Assembly: GCA_947652615.1 (NCBI GenBank)
Contig: CANTDX010000008.1
Coordinates: 1 to 64,000 of the forward strand
From: an uncultured Dorea sp.
GTDB lineage: Bacteria > Bacillota > Clostridia > Lachnospirales > Lachnospiraceae
Direction: 5' to 3'
Length of the DNA: 64,000 nucleotides
Both the position numbers and the translations under genes were made by a program. The notes beneath the pieces are model-generated. The model saw nothing but the letters and a program-made list of their open reading frames with translations. It did no database searches and was not told where the DNA came from. Numbering within the stretch: position 1 is the first letter of the stretch; every line of letters starts with the position of its first letter. Shown here one piece after another: positions 8,003 to 17,139 of the stretch.

Positions 8003-11000
8003 CTATCTGCTCTCTGGAAGGCGGACTCTCCGATAGACACCGTTCTTAAAGAGCAGTCCGTCCCCGAACTTCGGATATTCCTTCATACTCGCAACCGGGA
8101 AGATGGGTACGACCCCCTGCGGTCCCAGCACAAGTCCGTTCGCCGCCTGCTTCACCATCCGGTCCATCTCGCTGATGCCGCGCACCTTCGCCGCATGTAC
8201 GGTAACGATGCAGGTAACTCCAAGCGTCCTTCCCTCTTTGATCATTGCCGCTATCCCGTCTAGCTCCGTATTCACATATTCCGCGAAATCATCCAGATCA
8301 TCAATCAGGATCGTATAAAACGGCATCTCTTCGATCACCTGTCTGGGAAGCATCCCCGGACATGCCTGAAGCCTCTCCTTAAGGATCTTCCTCCTGCTTT
8401 TCAGTTCCTCCGACAATTCCTCCGTAAAAAGCTCCAACGCCTTCTCCCCGTCCACATACAGCGTATTGGGATTCTGCCGGAGAGCATAGAGCTCCATGCT
8501 CTTCGAATCAAACAGATATGTCTTCCCCAGTTCTCCCGCCTGATCCGCGAGTACCTTAAGGATATTCGTCTTCCCGGTTCCTGTATTCCCAATGATCACG
8601 AACAAACCCGCCGTCTGACCAAAGCCTTTCCCCACGACCTCTTCTGCATCCAGCCCTACCAGATAGCTGCTCCCGTCATTCGTATAATCCCGTAACATCC
8701 CTGAGCCAAATTCCTGCGGCAGCACCGGGATATGCGGCGCTTCCCTGCCCGGATACCTCCTGCGGATCTCATCGATCAGCGCTTTCAATGCCCGGGTATA
8801 GGATGCACGCTCTGTGCGATCTGCCATAACATAGAGCTGCGCCTCATGCACGGTCTCACCGCCGCCGGTCAGTACGCGTCCTTTGATCTCCGTCTGTCTG
8901 TATACCGTTCTCCCCGCGGCCAGGAAAGTCTCATTTTCATCAAAATTATATCCTGCCAGCTTATTCTTGAAATTGTTCAGAGTAGCCTGACGGACCGCAC
9001 TGATCCTTGCTGCCGCTGCAACGGTATAGATTCCAAGGCCCATACCGTCCCGTGTCAGCTTCGTAAAGAATTCTTCCTCTTCTATCCCCATCTCTTTCAC
9101 AACATCAAGCTGATCCACCGCAACGATCACAGCCTTTAGCGGGCTTTCTGACAATTCCCGGCAAGTCTCCCATGAAGGGCACGCCGACTTCGCGAACAGC
9201 TTCTTTCGGGCAGCGATCTCTTCCATAATCAGCTTCTTAAACTTCTGATACCGCTCTTCATCATCAAGCGAGATATATTCGGCTGTGTGCGGCAGTTCCT
9301 TCAAAGGCATACAGCCATGATTTCCGCAGTCTACGATATAGAAATTCACCCTATCCACATCATAAGAAACTGCGAAGCTTATCAACACAGTCGTCAGAAA
9401 TACCGTCTTGCCAAAACCGGCGGAAGCCACGAACAGCAGATTCCCGTCCCTTTCAGGACAATACTCCATATCTCTTTGCTCCTGCATCTCCGGGATATCC
9501 AGCTTCCCGATACATACCGACAGGGCCTTATCTGTTCCGTTCGCTTTCCTCTGCCCTTCTCTGTCCGCATATGGACTGATGAGCATGCTCTTAAGGGGCG
9601 GCATCCAAGGCTTTTTCACTTCTATTTTGCCCTCCTCTTCTGCAATCTTACGGATCTGCTCCACTGCCGCCTCAAGCTGTGTCCTGCACAAGCGATAGTC
9701 CCCTTCCCCGCCGCTTAGATCCTCATTGACCAGTTCTCCCTGTCCCAGTTCATTTACCACATAGACACGTTCATCGGCTGCATCCTCCCCAATCTCTTCC
9801 CTGTACGGCGCTTTACTTAACGCCGCCTGGAACAATTCATAGGTCTCGTTGTTTCCCACCTTAAGATAGGCTCTTCCAGGTATCGTAATATTCGCTGCGT
9901 CCATCGTCCTCAAGACCTCTTTGCTGTCCATCTCCTCCTGCACCTTCAGGCACAGCTTAAAACGGCTGTTGCTCCAGATCTGCTCATCCACAACACCGGA
10001 AGGCTTCTGCGTCGCCAGGATCAGGTGCACTCCAAGGCTTCTCCCTATACGCGCCGCTGAGATCAGCTCCTTCATGAAATCAGGCTGCTCCTTCTTAAGT
10101 TCCGCAAACTCATCACTGATGATAAAAAGGTGCGGAATCGGTTCAGACGCCCTTCCTTCCTTGAACTGCTTCATATATCCGTTGATATGGTTCACCTGAT
10201 ACTTACCGAATATCCTCTGTCTCCGGGACAGTTCCGCCTTCACCGAGATCAATGCCCTCACACTGCCCTGGCCGTCCAGGTTCGTGATCGTTCCCAGATG
10301 ATGCGGAAGTTCATGGAACATGCTTGCCATCCCGCCCCCTTTATAGTCGATCAGCAAGAATCCAACCTCATGCGGGTGAAAATTCACTGCCAACGACAGA
10401 ATATAGCTCTGGATCAGCTCTGATTTGCCGGAACCAGTCGTTCCGGCTATCAGGCCGTGAGGGCCATGCGCCTTCTCATGAAGATTCAGATACAGGATAT
10501 CATCTCTTGACCGCATTCCCAGAGGTACTGCCAGAGACTTATAGGATTCCCCTTTCTCCCACCGGCTTTTTATAGCAAGCTCTTCCGGACGCCGGATCCC
10601 GTACATTTCAAAGAAGGTGACCTGTTCGGGAATCTGGCCCGTTCTTCTCTGTTCATGTTCCAACACGCCCAGATTTCTTGCCATCCACTCAAGGTCTGCA
10701 TCCCGGGCGTCATACAGCTTTAATTCCTGTTCCAGGTACTCTCCTTCCTCCGTCAGCAGCACCCCTTCCCCAGAATCCTGGACAGACAGCATCGTTTTGA
10801 CGAATTCCGGAAGGTTGGCCTGGATATCACTGGTATATACAACAGAAAAGCCCAATTCACTCCCATCCATATACAGATATTCCATAATTCCATGGTTCCG
10901 TATCCAGGCAGACTCGTCGATCAGGAACAGATAATGCGGCAGATATCCGTCCGCCTTCTTCCCGTCTCCAAGCTTTCCTGCCCGCTCCTTCAATATCTGG

Positions 11001-12295
11001 TACATGCTTCCAAGCACAAGATCCCTTGCCCGCGGGGAACTGACCATGCCAAGTACATTCACAGAGCGCAGCCGCAGATGAGGAAGCCAGCGCATCCAGG
11101 CAAATTCCTCTTCGTATATCGGGTCATAGACTGCAATGATCTGAAGGTCATGATAGCTGTGGAAAAATGCAAGCTGAGCAGTCAATATCCTAAGCTGCTG
11201 ATGCAGGGCGTCCTTTGCCCCTGCCAGCCCAAGATGTGCTCTCTTAAGATTGACTTCCTTAGGCCTATCCACAAGCGAGTATCTTCGCACAATCTTCCCT
11301 GCAAGCTCGGCTAGCGGATCCTTATCTGCATCCCATGCCGGCTTCTTCCCTTCCAGCGTATACGCCGGTTCGCCCATATAATGCCCGATTGACACGGCGA
11401 GGAAATCCTTATCCGAATACATCCTCTCGTAGATCCTGCTGTCATACCGTCTCGCCATCTCACACAGACTCGCCGTATCTGGATACTGATAAGCATAGAT
11501 CTCCTGTTCCTGTTCATACACCTGTGTAATCTCCCTTTTCTTCCCCCAGAGATACGCTCTGTACTGCTCTTCTCTTTTCTGGTTCCGCTCCTTTCGCCCC
11601 CGCTTATCGTCCGTATATTTTATCACGGAGAAAAGGGCCGTCACCCCCGCGCCTGCCGCCGAGAGGATCAGATAGACTCCGCGCCCTGCAATCAGACCGA
11701 TGACGAGCGTCACCGCTGCCATACCAAGCGGAGGCATAACCGTCATAAGGAGCTCTTTCTTCTTCTGTCTTTCTCTTTCTTTTGGAAATTCTATCAAGAT
11801 CTTTTTCGTTGACGGCCTTTTTATCAGCCTTGGTGAACGCTTGCAGACTGGAAACCCCTCAGGGCTATGTACGGGCGGACACTCTGGAAGCACGGTCTTA
11901 TAAGCGTCCGGAGAACCCCAGACGGCGATCTGGTCTTCCCAGACCTCAAGCTTTAGCTTCTTAAGAAACAGCACATCACCGGAGTGCATCTGGAAATCTT
12001 CCGGCACAAGCTTCCTCTGGTTTCGATAGAGATGATCCTCATCTGCGGCTTCATAGAATACCCGCATCCCTCTGATATAAAAGCGGCTCTTTAGAGCCGG
12101 TATCCTAAGCACGGCTTCTTCCCCGGAAGCGACGGATAGATTCTCATCCCGCCAAAACAGGTGCCTTTCCCCACTAAGGCAGAATACAAGCTCTCTATCC
12201 TTAGGCTGCCATATATTCTCCTGATATCTATATCCGTCTTCCTTAAGGGGCACCTCACAATAACCATCCCCCGTCTCCGTAAGCAAATATCTCAT
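8003..12295 (-). CDS. essC: Type VII secretion FtsK/SpoIIIE-type ATPase EssC
   Basis: A 1430-residue motor ATPase of T7SSb. The N-terminal 170 residues resemble the FHA-like domains, then come two close membrane helices (about residues 190-240), and then three ATPase domains with P-loops GTTGSGKS (about 620), ASAGFGKT (about 955) and GNTGTGKT (about 1230). Domain 1 has LLIDYKGGGM and a Walker B FIISDEF with the catalytic Glu; domains 2 and 3 have VIVAVDQLD and TILIDDLDD, less canonical, as usual for EssC. Length matches the family (about 1480). AGGAG sits 7 bases before the ATG at 12295. It energises export of the WXG100 protein and effectors. Confidence 0.95.
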   Translation of the reverse strand: MRYLLTETGDGYCEVPLKEDGYRYQENIWQPKDRELVFCLSGERHLFWRDENLSVASGEEAVLRIPALKSRFYIRGMRVFYEAADEDHLYRNQRKLVPEDFQMHSGDVLFLKKLKLEVWEDQIAVWGSPDAYKTVLPECPPVHSPEGFPVCKRSPRLIKRPSTKKILIEFPKERERQKKKELLMTVMPPLGMAAVTLVIGLIAGRGVYLILSAAGAGVTALFSVIKYTDDKRGRKERNQKREEQYRAYLWGKKREITQVYEQEQEIYAYQYPDTASLCEMARRYDSRIYERMYSDKDFLAVSIGHYMGEPAYTLEGKKPAWDADKDPLAELAGKIVRRYSLVDRPKEVNLKRAHLGLAGAKDALHQQLRILTAQLAFFHSYHDLQIIAVYDPIYEEEFAWMRWLPHLRLRSVNVLGMVSSPRARDLVLGSMYQILKERAGKLGDGKKADGYLPHYLFLIDESAWIRNHGIMEYLYMDGSELGFSVVYTSDIQANLPEFVKTMLSVQDSGEGVLLTEEGEYLEQELKLYDARDADLEWMARNLGVLEHEQRRTGQIPEQVTFFEMYGIRRPEELAIKSRWEKGESYKSLAVPLGMRSRDDILYLNLHEKAHGPHGLIAGTTGSGKSELIQSYILSLAVNFHPHEVGFLLIDYKGGGMASMFHELPHHLGTITNLDGQGSVRALISVKAELSRRQRIFGKYQVNHINGYMKQFKEGRASEPIPHLFIISDEFAELKKEQPDFMKELISAARIGRSLGVHLILATQKPSGVVDEQIWSNSRFKLCLKVQEEMDSKEVLRTMDAANITIPGRAYLKVGNNETYELFQAALSKAPYREEIGEDAADERVYVVNELGQGELVNEDLSGGEGDYRLCRTQLEAAVEQIRKIAEEEGKIEVKKPWMPPLKSMLISPYADREGQRKANGTDKALSVCIGKLDIPEMQEQRDMEYCPERDGNLLFVASAGFGKTVFLTTVLISFAVSYDVDRVNFYIVDCGNHGCMPLKELPHTAEYISLDDEERYQKFKKLIMEEIAARKKLFAKSACPSWETCRELSESPLKAVIVAVDQLDVVKEMGIEEEEFFTKLTRDGMGLGIYTVAAAARISAVRQATLNNFKNKLAGYNFDENETFLAAGRTVYRQTEIKGRVLTGGGETVHEAQLYVMADRTERASYTRALKALIDEIRRRYPGREAPHIPVLPQEFGSGMLRDYTNDGSSYLVGLDAEEVVGKGFGQTAGLFVIIGNTGTGKTNILKVLADQAGELGKTYLFDSKSMELYALRQNPNTLYVDGEKALELFTEELSEELKSRRKILKERLQACPGMLPRQVIEEMPFYTILIDDLDDFAEYVNTELDGIAAMIKEGRTLGVTCIVTVHAAKVRGISEMDRMVKQAANGLVLGPQGVVPIFPVASMKEYPKFGDGLLFKNGVYRRVRLPESR

Positions 12296-12312
12296 AAACC
12301 AACTCCTATTGG

Positions 12313-12957
12313 TCAGACATAGAGAAAAGCCGCAATCAGCAGAGCCAGCATGATCACCGAAGCCGTACATGTCCTGACCAACCGCTCATAAGTTCTTCTC
12401 TCCACCCTCTTCATACATTTCTTCTCATATTCCAGACAGCCTTCATAAGCTTCCGCAAGCAGCTTCTTCTCTTCCTGCACTGTCTCCGGTTCAAAGAATT
12501 CCGCATCCGGCTCCTTTGCAGTCAGAAGCTCCGGCTCTCCATACAGATACTCCTCATAGGTTCTGGTTCCATCCAGTACATACCCGATCAACGCCTGAAA
12601 CTGTCTTAAGAATTCCTTCCTCCGGTCCTTCCCGCCGGGCAGGATACAATCACGTCTCTTCACTCTCACTCTGCCAAGGATATCATAATACAGATTCTCA
12701 GGCTCAAGTGAGAACTCATATCGCAGATACAATTCCTCAAGTTCTGCCGCCGCGATCAAAAGCGCCAGCCTCACAGGCCTTTCCGCCTCTTTTATCCCCT
12801 CTAACGTCTGCATTCCCCGCAGATCATAGCTCATGCAGATGGTTTCCTTCTCTTCTTCGATCTTACAGGGAAGCAGCAGATGATGGCACTCCTCCAGCCG
12901 CCGGAAATCATAGGCTGTCTTCGCCGTCATATCGCTTCTTCGTATCCTGTCCCTCAA
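12313..12957 (-). CDS. essB: T7SS membrane protein EssB/YukC, short form
   Basis: A 214-residue protein with the EssB pseudokinase-like cytoplasmic region: RLALLIAAAELEELYLRYEF, PENLYYDILGRVRV and LRQFQALIGYVLDGTRTYEEYL are typical pieces. A single hydrophobic helix (TASVIMLALLIAAFLYV) is the last element, and the protein ends there. Known EssB proteins continue with an extracytoplasmic domain of roughly 200 residues, so this one lacks it completely. The stop is followed closely by essC, with no leftover coding sequence seen. A TTG start at 12957 with GGGGG about 8 bases upstream is preferred; an in-frame ATG at 12930 has no good site. Confidence 0.8.
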   Translation of the reverse strand: MRDRIRRSDMTAKTAYDFRRLEECHHLLLPCKIEEEKETICMSYDLRGMQTLEGIKEAERPVRLALLIAAAELEELYLRYEFSLEPENLYYDILGRVRVKRRDCILPGGKDRRKEFLRQFQALIGYVLDGTRTYEEYLYGEPELLTAKEPDAEFFEPETVQEEKKLLAEAYEGCLEYEKKCMKRVERRTYERLVRTCTASVIMLALLIAAFLYV

Positions 12958-12986
12958 CTCTCCTTCCCCCTTTATCCAACCGGTCT

Positions 12987-13226
12987 CTAATACAACTCAC
13001 ACTCAACGAGGAGAATATCTCCCTGGAAGACGTGTCCCTCCCGGAAACTGAGCATAGAATTCAAATACGCCTTCTGGCGCAGTGAATATACCCTGAGCTG
13101 CCTTCCATGACATACCGATGAGAAATAGCCGTTCCCCTGAAGCCTCTGGTATACCTCTTCTATCTTCTGCTCCGGCTGCACCATGATATCAAGCTTCTTG
13201 TTATCTGCCACAAATGTAATGACCAA
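12987..13226 (-). CDS. esaB: EsaB/YukD ubiquitin-like T7SS protein
   Basis: A 79-residue protein of the size and composition of EsaB/YukD, with a ubiquitin-like beginning (VITFVADNKKLDIMV) and a C-terminal beta strand (GDILLVECEL). EsaB is a cytoplasmic regulator or component of T7SSb systems. The gene starts with TTG at 13226, with AGGAGG 6 bases upstream; no ATG is available in a suitable place. It sits between the WXG100 gene and essB, the usual order. Confidence 0.8.
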   Translation of the reverse strand: MVITFVADNKKLDIMVQPEQKIEEVYQRLQGNGYFSSVCHGRQLRVYSLRQKAYLNSMLSFREGHVFQGDILLVECELY

Positions 13227-13236
13227 CTCCCGCCTC

Positions 13237-13527
13237 CTAACCGCGGTTCATAGCGCCTGCTGCCCGGTCGAACTCCGCATACTGCTGTGCGTTCATCACA
13301 ACTCCCTGACCGATGGCGCTGATAAGCTCCCGCATCGCGCTGAAGCTGGGCGCCAACTCCGCCACCCGGGCGGCGAACCCTTCATAGCCGCTTCCCTCCC
13401 ATAACTCCGGAAGCTGGCGGTTCACAACGTCATTCAAGTAATTCTGGAGCGCCGTAACGTCCTCCACATGGCTTCCAATCTCCTGTCCTCTGGCAATGAC
13501 ATCCTCTGTGTTCATTCTGATACTCAT
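13237..13527 (-). CDS. WXG100-family secreted protein (EsxA-like)
   Basis: A 96-residue helical hairpin protein with the central turn LPELWEGSGYEGF, where WEG is the WXG motif, flanked by two amphipathic helices. Such proteins are small dimeric T7SS substrates. It is the first gene of the secretion operon and the only WXG100 gene in the window, so it is probably a homodimer of the EsxA type. The C-terminus has YAEFDRA, close to the YxxxD export signal. The ATG at 13527 is 10 bases after AGGAGG; a TTG at 13533 and an ATG at 13509 are alternatives. Confidence 0.88.
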   Translation of the reverse strand: MSIRMNTEDVIARGQEIGSHVEDVTALQNYLNDVVNRQLPELWEGSGYEGFAARVAELAPSFSAMRELISAIGQGVVMNAQQYAEFDRAAGAMNRG

Positions 13528-13676
13528 AGGCAATCTTCCTCCTCTTTTTAATAATCTTCGATAATAGGTATCACATGGGTTTTCTAAGAACGGAAGGTAT
13601 CAAACAGAACCTTCCATACAGATTGATGTAAATCTGATCAATAAGAAATTCACTTAGATGAATTAGATCCATACTT

Positions 13677-13688
13677 GACAGCGCTGTC
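13677..13688. promoter_or_regulatory. Perfect 12-bp palindrome just downstream of the T7SS promoter
   Basis: GACAGCGCTGTC is a perfect dyad, located about 8-19 bases downstream of the predicted transcription start of the T7SS operon. Its size and place suit a repressor operator or a structured 5' leader. No adjacent regulator gene explains it. Confidence 0.45.
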
Positions 13689-13702
13689 TGTATGTGAATC
13701 GT

Positions 13703-13731
13703 ATCATACATGACTCTCACGGATATGTCAA
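13703..13731 (-). promoter_or_regulatory. Sigma-A promoter of the T7SS operon
   Basis: Minus-strand consensus -35 TTGACA (13726-13731) and -10 TATGAT (13703-13708) with a 17-base spacer. The predicted start leaves a leader of about 170 bases before the WXG100 gene. It is the only strong promoter found upstream of the whole 5.2-13.5 kb operon. Confidence 0.75.
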
Positions 13732-13808
13732 GAACTAACCGTTCGACAAATGTCCATCCTCTCTCTTTTGCACAAAAAATTGCTTTTAAAATTAGAAAAT
13801 ATTCACAA

Positions 13809-13837
13809 AAAGGGAATTGCCGACGACAATTCCCTTT
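13809..13837 (-). terminator. Hairpin insulating the T7SS promoter (bidirectional)
   Basis: An 11-base perfect stem (AAAGGGAATTG / CAATTCCCTTT) with a 7-base loop. On the minus strand the stem runs into a short T-rich tail (TTTTTGTG). The only upstream minus-strand sequence is the degraded island, which is coded on the other strand, so it may be a relic terminator or block antisense reading into the T7SS operon. Positions 13540-13990 otherwise hold only the promoters listed. Confidence 0.5.
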
Positions 13838-13942
13838 CTCTCTTTACACCGATGCAGAATCTCTATACGCCACCACAACTTCATAGATTTCACATTCGTT
13901 ATAGCGCAGCAGTCGTTCTTCACGCGCAATATGAAAATTTTA

Positions 13943-13971
13943 TTGTCGCTTTCATACTTATTTGCTATACT
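13943..13971 (+). promoter_or_regulatory. Promoter of the AAA-ATPase remnant
   Basis: Plus-strand TTGTCG (13943-13948) and TATACT (13966-13971) are 17 bases apart and lie 23 bases before the ATG at 13994, with AAGGAGG between. Confidence 0.6.
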
Positions 13972-13993
13972 TTATGATAAAAGGAGGACATCT

Positions 13994-14671
13994 ATGAACA
14001 CCATAAATATCCCTGTCGGAACCTCGAATTTTGCCGAAATCCGAAGAAAAGGCAGCTATTTTGTCGATAAATCCGGGTTGATCGGACAACTGCTGAAAAC
14101 ACAAGGCACAAAGGTAACCTTGATCACCAGACCCCGTCGGTTTGGTAAAACACTTGGTATGAGTATGTTGTCAGAGTTTTTTGACATTCAAAAGAGCAGC
14201 GGACATTTATTCGCCGGACTTTCTATTATGGAAAACAAGGAGCTCTGTAAATGCTGGATGAACCAATATCCCACATTATTTCTGACATTCAGAAGCGTAG
14301 ACGGCCTGAACTTCACCGATGCCTATGCACAGCTTGCATCTGTAATTGCAGAATTATATAAAAAGCACATTTACCTGATGGACAGCGACCGGATCCATCC
14401 CCTGGACAAAGAACAATTTCACCGGATAGCCGCAGAAAAAGCAGATCTGAAAGATATTAAAAACAGCTTGGTTAAACTGACACAACTCATGGAATTATAC
14501 CATGAAAAGCCCGTAATCCTGCTTATAGATGAATATGATGTACCTCGACAATATGCCAAAAAGGTGAAGCATGATGGTTATAAGAATGTAGTTGCCCTGG
14601 GCGTTGCATTCTTTCAGAAAAAGTGCCTGGTAAAAAATGCAGAGGTGATAAGCTATGAAGGTGATGTATGA
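13994..14671 (+). pseudogene. AAA-ATPase-like / PD-(D/E)XK protein, internally deleted
   Basis: The reading frame gives 225 residues from an ATG with AAGGAGG upstream. The first 185 or so are the AAA-ATPase-like domain of the DUF1703-type family: IPVGTSNFAEIR, YFVDKSGLI, ITRPRRFGKT (P-loop) and ILLIDEYDVP (Walker B). Right after DVP the sequence jumps to YAKKVKHDGYKNVVALGVAFFQKKCLVK, which is the extreme C-terminus of the PD-(D/E)XK nuclease domain in full-length members (usually 500-600 residues). The middle, with the rest of the ATPase and the nuclease core, is gone. The deletion is in frame, but the product should be inactive. Confidence 0.75.
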
Positions 14672-15512
14672 GATCATGCATGGAGAGAAAATTACTGCAA
14701 AGATTAATACGCAAGGACACTGCCGCATCCTTGATAAGCAATTTATGCCGTATAATCTATACCTGGAAGAGGACAAGAATGATATCGACACCTTGGTCAA
14801 TAATGTGACAAATTTCTATTACTGGTGTGCAACCAGTGTCCTGACGCTTGACCGGCAATTTGCGAAAGAGATCCTGAACAGCATCGGTGTCAGTCAGGCA
14901 GTCACAGACCGGGACAGGGCAATGTTCGCGCTGTCTTACCGCTGCGTATCGCTAACAGATATCCACTGGGTCAGAGAACATGGCGATACGGTCACCTTCA
15001 GGGATATCAACCTGTATGACCACCATTTGGACAATACCTTCGTAGATATCTCGCTTCGCAGCAGACAGATCACCGTTCAGAATCAACAGCTTGCGCCGGA
15101 CCTGTCTACCAACGGCTGCTTCCCCAAGGCATGGCTTAGAACAGAGAAGGGATTCCGGCTTCTGAAAGACGGCGGAGCCGACGCCGTGGAAAGAGAAGTC
15201 CTTGCAAGCAAAATCTGCCAGTGCTTCCGCTGCAGACAAGTCGTGTATACAGAGCATCCTCTGATGGACTTCAACCAGTCATTCCGCGCATATGACACAC
15301 TGGACGGCGCAAGATGCCTGACGGCGCGGCCAGGGAATCTGTCGCAGTTGGAAGCGGCATTGGAAGCCGTAGAAGCGATCGGCTGGAACCAGACAGGCGA
15401 AATTGCGGCCGCATGGTTTACGGGAAGAGAACAGGAATATGAGATGCTTCTCAGACGACTTGCCACACTCAAAGAATATCTTTCTTACAATACCGATAGA
15501 ACCCCGCACTGA
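14655..15512 (+). pseudogene. HipA-like (CtkA-type) kinase-family protein, 3'-truncated
   Basis: The frame codes for 285 residues and begins inside the end of the ATPase remnant (17-base overlap, GAGGTG upstream of the ATG). The middle part, with SLTDIHWVR, TFRDINLYDHH and DLSTNGCFPKAWL, then GFRLLKDG, resembles the HipA-like proteins of clostridia, often mis-annotated as excisionases. The C-terminal catalytic segment (the N-D-R-H part of the kinase) is missing: the recognisable sequence ends near 15465 and the last dozen or so codons are read from the antisense of the neighbouring ABC permease gene. This looks like a truncation at the boundary with the exporter operon. Function is probably lost. 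Confidence 0.55.
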
Positions 15513-16254
15513 TCCCAATCACCGTGAACACCAGCCCCACAGACAGATACTCCATATTCAGACATTCCTCGGCAATGATATCCGCACCCTCTGTATAGCC
15601 AAACGGCGTGATATATTTCAGGAATTCTGCGTCTTCCGTCAAGTTCGCGATGATATTAAGGAAATAGAGGAGCGCCGCCATTCCAAGCCCGACTCCCGCA
15701 CCGCCATGGCTCAGGAACGCGGAGATCCCAAAGCAGATGGACGCTATCTCTACCTGCAGGATCAGGTAAGCAAGAAACAGAAGAAAAAGCGGACGGGTAT
15801 CCGCTGATTCCCCGATCACCTGCACAGACAGTATGGTAACGGCAACGACTACAATATTCAGCAGCAGGATCTGCAGTATGATAGAAATATATTTCCTGAC
15901 TACGACCTTTCTCCTGCTTACCGGGTGCGTCAGCAGGAACTCTGCCGTCTGTTCCTTCTCCTCCTTCGACAGGATGGAGATGCCAAGAAGCGCCGAGAAA
16001 AACGCTCCTCCAAGGCCAAGGACATTCCCGCATTCCACGCCAAAGAATCCCATGAATTCACCGAAATTCAAGCGATCCATGCCGAATGCGGCAGAAAAGC
16101 TGCCCATCTCGGCAAACATAGCGCTTACATCCCCCATCTGCGTCTCCATCTCCGGATAGATCAGAACACAGAGCGCCAGCATAAATGCGATCACGGCTGT
16201 CCATATCATCAAAGTTACTTTTCCCTGTCTTAATTCATGTTTGATCAGAGTCAT
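15469..16254 (-). CDS. ABC-2 type exporter permease
   Basis: A 261-residue membrane protein with about six hydrophobic helices, starting MTLIKHELRQGKVTLMIW, typical of ABC-2 permeases. The cytoplasmic loop KEEKEQTAEFLLTHPVSRRKVVVRKY is the characteristic coupling region of these exporters. It starts one base after the stop of its ATPase gene, so the two form one transporter. The substrate is unknown; the TetR regulator suggests a drug or envelope-active compound. Its last bases are overlapped by the truncated gene on the opposite strand. Confidence 0.85.
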   Translation of the reverse strand: MTLIKHELRQGKVTLMIWTAVIAFMLALCVLIYPEMETQMGDVSAMFAEMGSFSAAFGMDRLNFGEFMGFFGVECGNVLGLGGAFFSALLGISILSKEEKEQTAEFLLTHPVSRRKVVVRKYISIILQILLLNIVVVAVTILSVQVIGESADTRPLFLLFLAYLILQVEIASICFGISAFLSHGGAGVGLGMAALLYFLNIIANLTEDAEFLKYITPFGYTEGADIIAEECLNMEYLSVGLVFTVIGISAGFYRYCKKDIL

Positions 16255-16255
16255 C

Positions 16256-17131
16256 TCAATTCTCCTTTTCGGTATAGTAGTGCATGAATATCTCTTCCAG
16301 ATCCGGTTCGGTTATGGAGATATCCGTAAGCGGCAGCTCGGACAGAGTACGAAGCAGAAGTTTAAGATCTCCGCCGTAGAGGAAGCTTATAGAATCCCCG
16401 TCTATCTGGATATCCTTGATGTAGTCAAGCTCCGGTAAATCGCTGACGCCTCTAAGCCTCACCCGCCTGGTATCGTTATGCCCCAGGTTCTCCGTAGTGT
16501 CCGAAGCTAACAGGCGCCCTTCCCGGATGATGGCCGCATGACGGCAATACCGCTGGATCTCCGAGAGAATGTGCGAGGAGACGAATATGGTCGCGCCTTT
16601 GGCGTTGCGTTCTTCCAGTATGGCATAGAATTCCCGCTGCATCAGCGGATCAAGCCCGCTTGTCGGCTCATCTAAGATACACACCTCCGGCTCATGCTGC
16701 AGCGCACAGACGATAGATACCTTCTTACGGTTGCCAAGAGACAACTCCCGCACCTTCTTATTCACATCCAATTCCAGTCTGTCACAGAGATTCTTCGCTT
16801 CCGCACGGCAATCCCTGCCCCTTAGATCGGCGGAGAACTTTATCACATCCTTCACCCGCATATTGCGGTAAAAGGAAGCTTCCGAGGGCATATATCCTAC
16901 ACGGGAAAGAATCTCTTCTCTGTGCCGAATGCTATCCAATCCAAGGATCTGCGCACTCCCGCCCGTAGGAGCGATCAGTCCCAGAAGCGTCCGGATCGTA
17001 GTGCTCTTCCCGGCTCCGTTTGGTCCGATAAATCCGAAGAAATCTCCCTTTTCTACCGTCAGGTTCATATCTGTGATTCCCCGTGACCTTCCATAATATT
17101 TCGTAAGTGAATTCGTCTTTATTGCATCCAT
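16256..17131 (-). CDS. ABC transporter ATP-binding protein
   Basis: A 291-residue nucleotide-binding subunit. Walker A is GPNGAGKSTT (about 38-47), the signature is LSLGNRKKVS, Walker B is VCILDEPTSGLDP, and the switch His is in VSSHILSEIQ. A C-terminal extension of about 80 residues, ending EPDLEEIFMHYY, matches the DrrA/CcmA-type exporters. The start at 17131 was chosen because it follows the TetR stop at 17140 and begins the domain; a purine-rich AAGAGAGAGA lies upstream. It pairs with the permease at 15469-16254. Confidence 0.9.
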   Translation of the reverse strand: MDAIKTNSLTKYYGRSRGITDMNLTVEKGDFFGFIGPNGAGKSTTIRTLLGLIAPTGGSAQILGLDSIRHREEILSRVGYMPSEASFYRNMRVKDVIKFSADLRGRDCRAEAKNLCDRLELDVNKKVRELSLGNRKKVSIVCALQHEPEVCILDEPTSGLDPLMQREFYAILEERNAKGATIFVSSHILSEIQRYCRHAAIIREGRLLASDTTENLGHNDTRRVRLRGVSDLPELDYIKDIQIDGDSISFLYGGDLKLLLRTLSELPLTDISITEPDLEEIFMHYYTEKEN

Positions 17132-17139
17132 TCTCTCTC

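Noticed and set aside
14655-15512. Phage excisionase annotation for the truncated gene
   Set aside because: Similar proteins are sometimes called excisionases, but the product is too long and has HipA-like segments with no small winged-helix excisionase motif.
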